Shown: in pieces, positions 1-7,902 of the stretch
Numbering within the stretch: the first letter of the stretch is position 1
Layout of the letters: the number at the start of each line of letters is the position of its first letter
Source: CAZEPT01 sp964626965
GTDB taxonomy: Bacteria; Patescibacteriota; Minisyncoccia; Phycocordibacterales; UBA9973
Direction: 5' to 3'
Length of the DNA stretch: 64,000 nt
NCBI GenBank assembly: GCA_964626965.1
Contig: CAZVHB010000001.1
Span: 1 to 64,000 of the forward strand
Translations under genes and position numbers: made by a program
Notes under the pieces: generated by a model
Seen by the model: only the letters and a program-made list of their open reading frames with translations
What the model was told of the DNA's origin: nothing
Database searches by the model: none

Positions 1-252
1 TGAAAATACAATACCGGTGAAGATGCCGGTTACCTGCAGATAGACGAAAAGACCCCAGAAGCTTTACTACAACTTGGTATTGAGCTTATTATTGTACTGC
101 GTAGCATAGATGGGAGAGGTTTGAAGTGTGGGATTTCGGTTCTGCTCTACTCGTCAGTGAAATACCATTCTTTACAACGATAAGTTCTAACCTAAACGGC
201 AAAAACGTTTGGGGACAGTATCTGGTGGGTAGTTTTGCTGGGGCGGCACCCT

Positions 253-549
253 CAAGGATTTGATCCATAAATCGAATCTTTGAATTGCGCCGCCTCAGAG
301 AGGTCTCATCCACCTCAGAAAAAAATAAAAAAGGGGGGCATATTTCAATGAAATATGAAAAGTTGGGAATATCGGAAAATTTCTTTATTTTTGAAAGATA
401 ATTCCGAGGGAAAAGTAGCAATACTTGCCCGTAGAGACTACAAACCGACCACAAGAAATTGTGAATGTATAGTCCGAACTTTGTGGCGACACAAAGAGTC
501 ATAGCACCACGATGCTCTGACCGATACAGCAATGTATCGTAACACAATG
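253..549 (+). other. Group I intron in 23S rRNA (E. coli site about L2262)
   Basis: About 297 bases separate the P-loop strand ending in CACCCT (252) from CCTAAAGAGTAACGG (550). The insert has group I hallmarks: an R-like element GTAGAGACTACA (431-442), an S-like element TATAGTCC (468-475), and P7 strands GACTA (436-440) pairing with TAGTC (470-474). The upstream exon ends in T and the intron ends in G, as group I splicing requires. No open reading frame fits inside, so it has no homing endonuclease. Its core (400-439) is 38/40 identical to the second intron. The boundaries are inferred from the exon alignment. I did not fold P1 convincingly. Confidence 0.88.
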
Positions 550-821
550 CCTAAAGAGTAACGGAGGGGTTTAAAGGTTGGCTAGGCGCGAATGGAAACC
601 GTGCCGATAGTGTATGGGCATAAGCCAGCTTGACTGTAAGAGGTACATCTCAAGCAGAAACGAAAGTTGAACCAAGTGAACCGATGGTCCGCGTTAGATG
701 CGGCCGAAGATTAACGGATAGAAGCTACTCTGGGGATAACAGGCTAGTTCCACCTAAGCGTCCATAGCGACGGTGGAGTTCGGCACCTCGATGTCGGCTC
801 ACCTTATCCCGGGGCTGGAGA

Positions 822-854
<33 letters not shown>

Positions 855-881
855 AAGGTACGCGAGCTGGGTTCAAACCGT

Positions 882-1286
882 GAGGAAGTTGAGCTTTGAT
901 AGATTTACTTGTAAATTTATTTATTGTTTCAACTAACTCACAGTTTGAATCACGAGGAGAAATGTTTTTATCTATAAGTTGTACGAATACAACTATAAAA
1001 AGAAAATCTTGTTTACAGGTATAGCGAATACACTGTAGTACAAGTAGTAGAAAAGTCTGAGACTGCTTTGTAGAAAATACAAAGACAAAATTCACGGCGC
1101 ACGCCGGTAGAAATGCCGGCGTGATAAGTTGACTAATATCGGGAAAATCCACAATTGATTTTGCGGACAATTCCGAGGGAAGAGTAGTAATACTTGCCCG
1201 TAGAGACTGAACGTCAACGATCTAAACACAGCAATGTGCATGATTAAGTTCCAGTCCAATACACACAGTAATGTGTGGATGTGATG
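882..1286 (+). other. Group I intron in 23S rRNA (E. coli site about L2593)
   Basis: About 405 bases split the exon GGGTTCAAACCGT (ending 881) from CGTGAGACAGG (starting 1287). By counting from E. coli U2585 this is position 2593, a classic group I site and the site recognised by the algal homing enzyme I-CreI. The core 1169-1208 nearly repeats the first intron's core. P7 strands are GACTG (1205-1209) and CAGTC (1252-1256), a compensatory change from GACTA/TAGTC in intron 1. There is a long peripheral insertion between about 900 and 1160, with a hairpin GCACGCCGG/CCGGCGTG near 1100-1122. There is no sense-strand ORF of useful length, so no endonuclease gene. Confidence 0.88.
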
Positions 1287-1428
1287 CGTGAGACAGGTTG
1301 GTCTCCTATCTACTGCAGGCGTTGATATTTGAGAAGAGTCGTTCCTAGTACGAGAGGACCGGAATGAACTGACCTCTGGTGTACCTGCTCTACCGCCCGG
1401 TGGACCGCAGGGTAGCTATGTTGGGAAT

Positions 1429-1461
<33 letters not shown>

Positions 1462-1712
1462 AGCTTCAAGATGAGATATCGTTTGAGGGCCCTGAGAGAT
1501 GATCAGGTTGATAGGCGTTAGGTGTACGCACAGTAATGTGTTGAGCCGAGACGTACTAATTGCCCAATTCCTATTAGGAAAGTTGGAAACCACACCCGTC
1601 ATTGAAAGATGACGGCCAAAAGATTTGTTTAATACAAATCTCAATCCCAAAAATACGGTTACAGAAATGTAACACTATTTGAAACATTCAAAGTCTATGA
1701 AGATTAAATCTT

Positions 1713-1826
<114 letters not shown>

Positions 1827-1848
1827 AGAATTTAATTTTTAGAAACAA

Positions 1849-1881
1849 CAAAAAAGAGACACATACTGTGTCTCTTTTTTG
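1849..1881 (+). terminator. rRNA operon terminator
   Basis: The dyad AAAAAAGAGACACA / TGTGTCTCTTTTTT with a 3-base loop and T-run lies directly after 5S. Confidence 0.93.
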
Positions 1882-1884
1882 TAT

Positions 1885-2003
1885 TGTCATTCCGGATGAG
1901 GTGAATTGCGAAGCAAGAGAGTATACCCTGGGGTACTTGATCCGGAATCTAGGACTATTCATTTCAAAACTCTGGATTCCGGATCGAGTCCGGAATGACA
2001 CCC
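1885..2003. repeat. Dispersed palindromic repeat, copy 1 (with insertion)
   Basis: TGTCATTCCGGA at the left end and TCCGGAATGACACC at the right end are inverted copies. Internal arms (CTTGATCCGGAATCTAGGA and CTCTGGATTCCGGATCGAG) pair as well. Two further copies lie at 4815 and 53857. Compared with them this one carries about 39 extra bases after the left end (about 1897-1935). It has no coding role. A short ORF through it is spurious. Confidence 0.85.
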
Positions 2004-2045
2004 TTATGGATTTTTTTATTTTTATACTAAGGGTATATTACCTCT

Positions 2046-4205
2046 CTACTCAAAATGATGACTGATATAGTTCTGTGGAATGTATCCACCATCGATCACT
2101 TCTTTTGCTTCTTTTTGTGCAGCTTCGACGAGTTTGATATTTTTGAGTGCCATCATACCGAGGTCTGAGATTCCCCATTGTTTCGTACCGGTGAGTTCTC
2201 CTGGACCGCGTGTTTCGAGATCGAACTCGGCAAGTTCAAATCCATTTTTCGCTTGGGTAAAATGTTTCATACGAGTCTGTGTCTTTTCACTCTTTGATTC
2301 ACAAAAAAGAAAACAGTATGGCTGTACGGAACTACGCTGAACTCGTCCGCGAAGTTGATGAAGTTGTGAAAGTCCAAATCGCTCTGCACCTTCAATGACG
2401 ATGATCGTTGCATTTGGGACATTCACTCCAACTTCAACAACAGATGTTGCGACGAGAATATCAATATGACCTTCTGTAAATTGCTTCATGACTTTTTCCT
2501 TTTCTATCTTGGTCATCTTGGAGTGGAGACCGGCAATTTTTTGTTTTGGAAAGATTTTCTCTTGGAGTATTTTTACTTCTTGTGTAACAGAGCGCATCTG
2601 TAGTGCATTTTCTACTCCCTCATCAGGCTCATCAATACGTGGACAGATGATATACGCTTGGCGACCTTCTTGTATCTTATCTGCGATAAAGTCATACATT
2701 TCTTGACGCTTTGGTGGGAGAACAACTTTTGTTTCTACTACCTTTCGTCCTTTTGGAAGTTCATCGAGAAGTGTCAGGTCGAGTCCACCATAGATCGTGA
2801 GCGCAAGTGTTCGAGGAATAGGAGTAGCGGTCATAGAAAGCAGGTGTGGCATATTGGTATCTTTTTTGGCGAGCATCTTGCGCTGATTTGCACCAAAGCG
2901 ATGTTGTTCATCGATGATCGTGAGTGCGAGATGTTTGAAGACGACACTCTTTTGAATGAGTGAATGTGTTCCGATAACGATACTGATTTCACCACTTGCG
3001 ACCCATTTACCGAGTTGAGCTTTGGAAATTGTTGTCCATGTTGATACTTTTTCTCCAGCTTTATTACTTTTGGTTTCAACTTTCGATGGAAATTTCCGAC
3101 AAGAGTTACTGGTGAGAAGTCCGATAGAGATACCTGTGTGACGGAAGTATTCAATGAAACTTTCAAATTGTTGTACAGCGAGGATCTCCGTTGGTGCCAT
3201 GTAACCGACTTGAAGTGTCCCAAAGTTTTGATCTTTAGGACGTGTCTGTATCGCACTGTAGGCTGCACATGCAGCGACAAAGGTCTTTCCAGATCCGACA
3301 TCTCCTTCGAGGAGGCGACTCATCGGAAAACTTCGACTCATATCAGAGAGAATATCCCCGATAGATTTCTTTTGTGCAGTCGTTGCACCGAAAGGAAATC
3401 GATCGATGAAGTCTTGGATATCAGTAATTTTTTTATCAATTGGGTACGCTTTTGTTTTTGCTAAAATCTTTTTTTCATACTGCGCGACGAGTTGGATTTT
3501 GTATATTTCTTCAAACGCAAATCTTTTTTGTGCAGCATCTCGATGGTTGTCATTTTGTGGCATATGGATCCAGACGATGGCCGTGGTTTTTTTCGGAAGT
3601 GTATATTTTTTTAAAATTGCATCCGGTATTGGATCAACGAGTGTTTCGTGAATTCCAAGCTGGATAAGTTTTTTCACTGCGTGATACATCCACTTTGAGG
3701 TCACACCTTTACTTTCTTTATAGATAGGGAAGCCATACTGATTTTCACTGTCGTCATTTTTGAAGAGTGAGTCATGTGTGTCGATCGGTAGATTTTGAAT
3801 ATGTTCAATTTCTGGATTGAGGAGTTTCTTTTTATTGTTGTAGACAGATACTTTTCCTGACACTTTCACATACTGACCCTCGTGATACATTTTGGCGATG
3901 TACTGCTGATTGAACCAGATGAGCTCGATATCAGTGCCTTCCATGTCAGTGAGTGTCGCTTTGGCTTGTAGTTTTTTGGTCGTATATGAGCGTCCGAGTT
4001 CTATTTTTTTGATAACACCGTGAATCGTAACGTAGTCGCCATCAAGTACCGCATCGATAGTTTTAAATGCTGAGAGGTGAGAATACCTGACAGGGAAGTA
4101 GGTCAGGAGGTCTTGTGCTGTTATGAGTCCTATTTTCTCGAGCGCCTTTTTGTGTTCAGGTACGAGTTTGAAGAGTTTTACGAGTAATGTAGCGCCGTTG
4201 TCCAT
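2046..4205 (-). CDS. recG: ATP-dependent DNA helicase RecG
   Basis: RecG drives branch migration and fork regression at stalled replication forks and recombination intermediates. The 719-residue protein has the N-terminal wedge/OB region (to about 190), Walker A in GDVGSGKT near residue 301, the RecG-type DEQHRFG box near 431, and the helicase C domain ending in QLRGRVQR and a C-terminal GELTGTKQWG element. An ATG at 4211 and an upstream GTG are also in frame. I prefer 4205 because it lies exactly six bases after the TATACT box, the spacing seen at many genes here. It is divergent from the DUF192 gene. The length is slightly shorter than E. coli RecG. Confidence 0.96.
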   Translation of the reverse strand: MDNGATLLVKLFKLVPEHKKALEKIGLITAQDLLTYFPVRYSHLSAFKTIDAVLDGDYVTIHGVIKKIELGRSYTTKKLQAKATLTDMEGTDIELIWFNQQYIAKMYHEGQYVKVSGKVSVYNNKKKLLNPEIEHIQNLPIDTHDSLFKNDDSENQYGFPIYKESKGVTSKWMYHAVKKLIQLGIHETLVDPIPDAILKKYTLPKKTTAIVWIHMPQNDNHRDAAQKRFAFEEIYKIQLVAQYEKKILAKTKAYPIDKKITDIQDFIDRFPFGATTAQKKSIGDILSDMSRSFPMSRLLEGDVGSGKTFVAACAAYSAIQTRPKDQNFGTLQVGYMAPTEILAVQQFESFIEYFRHTGISIGLLTSNSCRKFPSKVETKSNKAGEKVSTWTTISKAQLGKWVASGEISIVIGTHSLIQKSVVFKHLALTIIDEQHRFGANQRKMLAKKDTNMPHLLSMTATPIPRTLALTIYGGLDLTLLDELPKGRKVVETKVVLPPKRQEMYDFIADKIQEGRQAYIICPRIDEPDEGVENALQMRSVTQEVKILQEKIFPKQKIAGLHSKMTKIEKEKVMKQFTEGHIDILVATSVVEVGVNVPNATIIVIEGAERFGLSQLHQLRGRVQRSSVQPYCFLFCESKSEKTQTRMKHFTQAKNGFELAEFDLETRGPGELTGTKQWGISDLGMMALKNIKLVEAAQKEAKEVIDGGYIPQNYISHHFE

Positions 4206-4230
4206 AGCCATAGTATACCCCCACACCTAT
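4206..4230 (-). promoter_or_regulatory. recG promoter with GGTGTGGGGGTATACT motif
   Basis: On the minus strand GGTGTGGGGGTATACT (4227-4212) is followed by six bases and ATG at 4205. The run TATATATAGG lies just upstream. There is no TTGACA -35. Nearly the same block faces the divergent gene at 4318-4333. Confidence 0.7.
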
Positions 4231-4317
4231 ATATATAATAGTGGACATTTTTCAGATTTGTATTTTTTTTGGTTACTAAATTTTTGTATTACTTACAATA
4301 AAGTAGCCCTATATATA

Positions 4318-4339
4318 GGTATCGGGGTATACTACATGT
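4318..4339 (+). promoter_or_regulatory. Promoter of DUF192 gene, GGTATCGGGGTATACT motif
   Basis: GGTATCGGGGTATACT ends at 4333, then six bases lead to the ATG at 4340. The preceding TATATATAGG is shared with the recG promoter, so the intergenic region holds two divergent copies of the same block. Confidence 0.7.
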
Positions 4340-4798
4340 ATGATGTTGCGAAAGAAACGGAGAATAGGTTGGCTTGTCCTGTTTGCAGGATTTTCTCTGC
4401 TCGTTTTGTATTTTCTTTTTCTTGATACTCATAAAGCTAGTTCTTATAAAACAACAGTAATCACACTTGGAGGATCGGTATATACTGTCGCACTGGCTGA
4501 TACACCAACGAAAAGAGCGCATGGGCTTTCTGATACTACACAGATCCCGTACGATGGAATGCTGTTTGTTTTTGATACACTAGATACATACAGTTTTTGG
4601 ATGAAAGATATGCAGTATCCTGTCGATTTTATATGGCTCGGTGAAGATAAAACAGTTGTTGATATGCATGAACATATTTCACCAGATACATATCCAAAGC
4701 AAATTACACCAATACAACCAGTACTCTACGTACTTGAAGTTCCGTCTGGATTTATTCAAAGTCACGGTATTAAAAAAGGAGACTCTATTTCTTTTTAG
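4340..4798 (+). CDS. DUF192 family membrane-anchored protein
   Basis: The 152-residue protein has a basic N terminus and one hydrophobic segment (about residues 9-28) that looks like an anchor or uncleaved signal. A DUF192 (COG1430) domain follows, with the family motifs RAHGLSD, GMLFVFD and FWMKDMQYPVDFIW. The biochemical role of this family is not established. The protein should sit on the outer face of the membrane. It is monocistronic and divergent from recG. Two ATGs start the gene; the first fits the six-base spacing from TATACT. A palindromic repeat follows the stop. Confidence 0.88.
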   Translation: MMLRKKRRIGWLVLFAGFSLLVLYFLFLDTHKASSYKTTVITLGGSVYTVALADTPTKRAHGLSDTTQIPYDGMLFVFDTLDTYSFWMKDMQYPVDFIWLGEDKTVVDMHEHISPDTYPKQITPIQPVLYVLEVPSGFIQSHGIKKGDSISF

Positions 4799-4814
4799 TC
4801 TACTGTTTTCCTGT

Positions 4815-4893
4815 TGTCATACCGGACTTGATCCGGTATCCAGGATTATATATTGCACAGGTCTGGATTCCGGATCAAGTCCGGAATGACACC
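4815..4893. repeat. Dispersed palindromic repeat, copy 2
   Basis: TTGTCATACCGGACTTGATC at the left is the inverse of GATCAAGTCCGGAATGACA at the right, with a central CCAGGA/TCTGG pairing. The copy is about 79 bases, without the insertion seen in copy 1, and lies between convergent genes. Confidence 0.85.
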
Positions 4894-4926
4894 AAAAGAG
4901 AAGAAGTTGGTTGGAAATGATACGAT

Positions 4927-5364
4927 CTATATTTTTTTCTGTTCTTGAACTATGTTGTGAATTCGTGCGTGTGTTCCGAGAAATCTTCCACAAAAGAGTC
5001 CTCCAATAAGGATGAGTGAAAAGTCAGAGAGTGCTTGTCCGTGTATCCAGTGTTTAAAAAGAAAGAGACGGTTTACATCGATGAAGAGGTAAATACTTAA
5101 AACAAGAATACCGAGAATATCTAATCGTGAGGCAACTTTTTCTTTTTCAGTGTGCCAAAATAGAGTAAACGTACGACGGAGGAGGAGCCCAACACCAAGT
5201 GATAATAAAAATCCAAACAGTGCGAGGAGGGGATTGATTCTGCCGTTGAATATGTTGATCATACTGATTATAACAATGCCGGTGATAATACCTGCAAAGA
5301 TGATTTGCCGAACAAGGAGTTTTCCGTGAACTTTTTCTTGATACATTTTAACAGCGTGTTTCAT
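4927..5364 (-). CDS. Small integral membrane protein, unknown function
   Basis: The family is not recognised. The 145-residue protein has about four hydrophobic segments (roughly 20-42, 45-62, 85-100 and 113-132), a basic N terminus (MKHAVKMYQEKVHGK) and a basic, charged C terminus. The minus-strand promoter reads TATACT at 5377-5372 followed by seven bases and the ATG, so a leaderless or nearly leaderless mRNA is likely. It converges on the DUF192 gene with the palindromic repeat between them. Confidence 0.75.
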   Translation of the reverse strand: MKHAVKMYQEKVHGKLLVRQIIFAGIITGIVIISMINIFNGRINPLLALFGFLLSLGVGLLLRRTFTLFWHTEKEKVASRLDILGILVLSIYLFIDVNRLFLFKHWIHGQALSDFSLILIGGLFCGRFLGTHARIHNIVQEQKKI

Positions 5365-5505
5365 TGTGTGTAGTATACCAAAATATCCTTATTTCTATAA
5401 GGTTTTTGAATGTCTCGACAGCTTGAAATAGAAGCCTTTTTTGGTGGTACTTGTGGTAAATTCCTTATAAAATAAGGGTATTTAAGACAATTTGCTCATA
5501 AATCC

Positions 5506-5534
5506 TTGACATTTAGCTCATATTATGCTAAGAT
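5506..5534 (+). promoter_or_regulatory. Consensus sigma-70 promoter
   Basis: TTGACA (5506-5511), a 17-base spacer, then TGC-TAAGAT (-10 at 5529-5534). Transcription should start near 5541 and leave a leader of about 107 bases before the ATG at 5648. Confidence 0.8.
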
Positions 5535-5560
5535 AGAGGTAAGTCAGGTTCATTGAAAAA

Positions 5561-5629
5561 GTTTTTAAATTGTTTAAGAAAAAAGAGAAGTTCTCTTTAT
5601 TTGTCTCTTTTCTTAAACAATTTTAAAAC
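5561..5629 (+). promoter_or_regulatory. Long hairpin in the 5' leader
   Basis: GTTTTTAAATTGTTTAAGAA on the left is the inverse of TTCTTAAACAATTTTAAAAC on the right. The stem is about 22 bp plus an AAGAGA/TCTCTT extension, with a loop of about 15 bases. There is no T-run after it, so it is not a simple terminator. It lies wholly inside the predicted leader of the gene at 5648. Confidence 0.7.
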
Positions 5630-5647
5630 CTCATAAAAACAATAAAC

Positions 5648-6598
5648 ATGAAAAAGATAATTCTTTTGGCGATAATCGCCTCGACCATTTTTTCTTTACC
5701 AACGTTTGCTCAGCAAACGTACATCGCAACTGATGTAAACGGTAAGCGGATTGATTCTGTAATTTATTACAGCTTAGAATCAGCGCAAGCTGCGGCTAAT
5801 GCGTATGACTTACGTCAAAAACAACAATTAACACAAACGTTCACGGCGAAAGACGAGAACGGAAATGTAATTGGAGTGTATGCTTCTCAGCTAGAGGCAC
5901 AAAATGCTACTAACGCAGATTACATGAGGAGGCATCCAGCTCCTGCACAAGGTAACACAAATCAACAGCCTGCTGAAGATCCATATCTTACTCGAAAAAA
6001 AGCTCTTGATTTACAAAAGGATCAAGAAACAGTTAAAGCTTTGAAGTTGCAAAACGCTAATTCCAAAATCACTATTTTAAACAATGGTATTACTACTGTT
6101 GGAAATGGTGTGGGGACTGGTGTTTACATTGGTCAACAGCTTGGTCTGATTGGAAATGGTGGTGGACGAGCACAGTTCAATCGCTGTCGCTATTGCAATG
6201 TTACCTATGTTGGCACTCAGCATGTATGTAATCAAAGTGGTGTTGGTGGTGTAATGCCTCCTAACAGTGGTTACAATGGTAGTTATTGCCAAGGGTGTCG
6301 CCAGACTTATTATGGCGGTAATCATTCTTGTGGTACTACTGGTTTCGGCCAGCAAACACAAGGTTGCTTTTGTACTTATTATCAAGGGCAAGGATATGTT
6401 CCTAACCAATATGGTACGGGTACATGGTGTACTTGGAGAATGAATAGTAATGGCTCCGGGTATGGTTGGTTTCCATCAACCCAACAAGGTGGTTGTGGTA
6501 ATCAATATGGTGACGGGATGTTTCATACACCAATCATCAATCGCTTTGATAATGGAGGACCTGTTCCAGGTGCTCAATATGGTGTTCGCATTTATTAA
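5648..6598 (+). CDS. Secreted protein with two C2HC knuckles
   Basis: The family is not recognised. The 316-residue protein has a signal peptide (residues 1-21, cleavage near FAQ-Q). Next come two imperfect copies of a 35-residue unit (YIATDVNGKRID... and FTAKDENGNVIG...). A Gln-rich linker follows. The Gly/Asn/Tyr-rich C-terminal half holds two identical-pattern C-x2-C-x8-H-x-C knuckles, at C180-C183-H192-C194 and C214-C217-H226-C228. More cysteines follow. Such knuckles usually bind zinc; here they would be extracellular. It is transcribed alone from a TTGACA promoter through a long hairpin leader. Confidence 0.8.
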   Translation: MKKIILLAIIASTIFSLPTFAQQTYIATDVNGKRIDSVIYYSLESAQAAANAYDLRQKQQLTQTFTAKDENGNVIGVYASQLEAQNATNADYMRRHPAPAQGNTNQQPAEDPYLTRKKALDLQKDQETVKALKLQNANSKITILNNGITTVGNGVGTGVYIGQQLGLIGNGGGRAQFNRCRYCNVTYVGTQHVCNQSGVGGVMPPNSGYNGSYCQGCRQTYYGGNHSCGTTGFGQQTQGCFCTYYQGQGYVPNQYGTGTWCTWRMNSNGSGYGWFPSTQQGGCGNQYGDGMFHTPIINRFDNGGPVPGAQYGVRIY

Positions 6599-6621
6599 TC
6601 TTATTTCAAAACATTTTAAAC

Positions 6622-6652
6622 TGACCGTTCTTCACAGAACGGTCTTTTATTT
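6622..6652 (+). terminator. Terminator after the C2HC secreted gene
   Basis: GACCGTTCT / AGAACGGTC with loop TCAC, followed by TTTTATTTT. Confidence 0.9.
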
Positions 6653-6689
6653 TACCTATATATATCAATAAAAAACGAGCAGAAAGACA

Positions 6690-6718
6690 TTGACAAATAA
6701 TACTTAATATGCTATACT
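6690..6718 (+). promoter_or_regulatory. Consensus sigma-70 promoter
   Basis: TTGACA (6690-6695), a 17-base spacer and TATACT (6713-6718). The leader to the ATG at 6765 is about 40 bases, without a Shine-Dalgarno sequence. Confidence 0.85.
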
Positions 6719-6764
6719 CTAGACAAATAAACAATATTCCAGAAACTCTAAAAAACGATAAAAG

Positions 6765-7721
6765 ATGAAAAAGTTACTCAGTTCTTTCCCAAAAATCCTA
6801 CTCATTGTAGTAGGTTTAATAAATTTTAATTACAGTGCATTTGCACAACAGCCCGCCAAGAAAAAAAATATCACGTATTCAGCCGAAGCCGAACTTGCGT
6901 ACGCGCAAGTATGTGCAGATTTAAAGGCAGAAAAAGATATTTTTAATTGTAGTCCTACGCTATGGCTACAACAAATCTGTGACAATGCAGTTGAGCAAGG
7001 CTATCCGAAATCAACTCCCGGTCAAATGCTTGATGTTATTCTTGATCCGAAGCAAACTTCTTTGAAGTGGCTTACACCCGATCAAGTTATCAATAGTTAT
7101 TTGATGAGCGGTGGTTTTACGGATTGCTTAGCAAAGGAGAATGGATGGTATGTATGTGTTGGAGATTGTATTTTATTTCGACTTGGGCCAACAAATTGTT
7201 TGAACCCATGTAAATCTAAAAATACTGGAACTGGTCGTTACCCTAAAAGAGAACAACCTATTCCTCCTGCACCGCCAATCACTGTTGGACCTGCAAAAGT
7301 AACAAACACCGACGTTGGACCAAATGTAACAGTTACCCAAGCACAAGCACCGCAAAATGTAGTTTCCAATAGCTATAATACATATAACTTTGGAAGTACA
7401 ACAGTGTCTGCTGTACCTCAGTTGATGCCGGTTTACTGGCCTCAACAACAACAGGTCAATGTGTATCAGCAACAGGGAACTGTGGCTCCTCCGATTAGCA
7501 ACCAACCTACGTGTCCTAATGGGCAACAAGGGTACTGGTACACCTATCCTGATGGACAACGCCAATGGCTTTGTCCTTCATCTGGCACAGGTATCGCCCC
7601 TGGAACAGCTCCTGGTACTAACGGTATAGGAATCCATCCTGGAGCCCCTGTGAACACCGGTGGTGTCATTACGAATCCTGGAGCAGGCACAAATGGTATC
7701 GGCATCACTCCTGGTGGTTAA
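6765..7721 (+). CDS. Secreted Gln/Pro/Gly-rich protein, unknown function
   Basis: The family is not recognised. The 318-residue protein has a signal peptide (about 1-28, cleavage near AFA-QQ). A compact N-terminal domain of about 130 residues has several cysteines (CADL, FNCSP, QICD, TDCLA, VCVGDC, NCLNPC). A low-complexity tail follows, rich in P, Q, V and N. It ends in a repeated GTNGIGIHPG / GTNGIGITPG unit. Signal peptide style (AQQ) and promoter type match the gene just upstream, so the two may belong to one surface system, although each has its own promoter and terminator. Confidence 0.75.
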   Translation: MKKLLSSFPKILLIVVGLINFNYSAFAQQPAKKKNITYSAEAELAYAQVCADLKAEKDIFNCSPTLWLQQICDNAVEQGYPKSTPGQMLDVILDPKQTSLKWLTPDQVINSYLMSGGFTDCLAKENGWYVCVGDCILFRLGPTNCLNPCKSKNTGTGRYPKREQPIPPAPPITVGPAKVTNTDVGPNVTVTQAQAPQNVVSNSYNTYNFGSTTVSAVPQLMPVYWPQQQQVNVYQQQGTVAPPISNQPTCPNGQQGYWYTYPDGQRQWLCPSSGTGIAPGTAPGTNGIGIHPGAPVNTGGVITNPGAGTNGIGITPGG

Positions 7722-7749
7722 TTAATTAAATTTATTAAAAAACAAGTGT

Positions 7750-7787
7750 GAGGAATTTTTGGCCTTGCCAAAAATTCCTCCCTTTTA
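7750..7787 (+). terminator. Terminator
   Basis: GAGGAATTTTTGGC / GCCAAAAATTCCTC with a 3-base loop, then CCTTTTAT. Confidence 0.85.
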
Positions 7788-7866
7788 TAAAAATCTTATT
7801 GTTTGTATAATCAATAAAATGAGGTTTTTTAGAAGAAATTTTCACACATAGTTCCGATCGAGGAGC

Positions 7867-7894
7867 TTGACATAAATTTATAAATTGATATAAT
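7867..7894 (+). promoter_or_regulatory. Promoter of the 957-residue surface protein gene
   Basis: TTGACA (7867-7872), a 16-base spacer, TATAAT (7889-7894), and then only eight bases to the ATG at 7903. It combines a consensus -35 with a nearly leaderless start. Confidence 0.8.
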
Positions 7895-7902
7895 AGCTTT
7901 AT

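Noticed and set aside
89..547. 152-residue reverse-strand ORF
   Set aside because: It lies antisense to conserved 23S rRNA and intron 1 and has no protein-like features.
4641..4889. ORF ending in CHTGLDP-like peptide
   Set aside because: It overlaps the DUF192 gene in another frame and translates the palindromic repeat; a known kind of spurious ORF.
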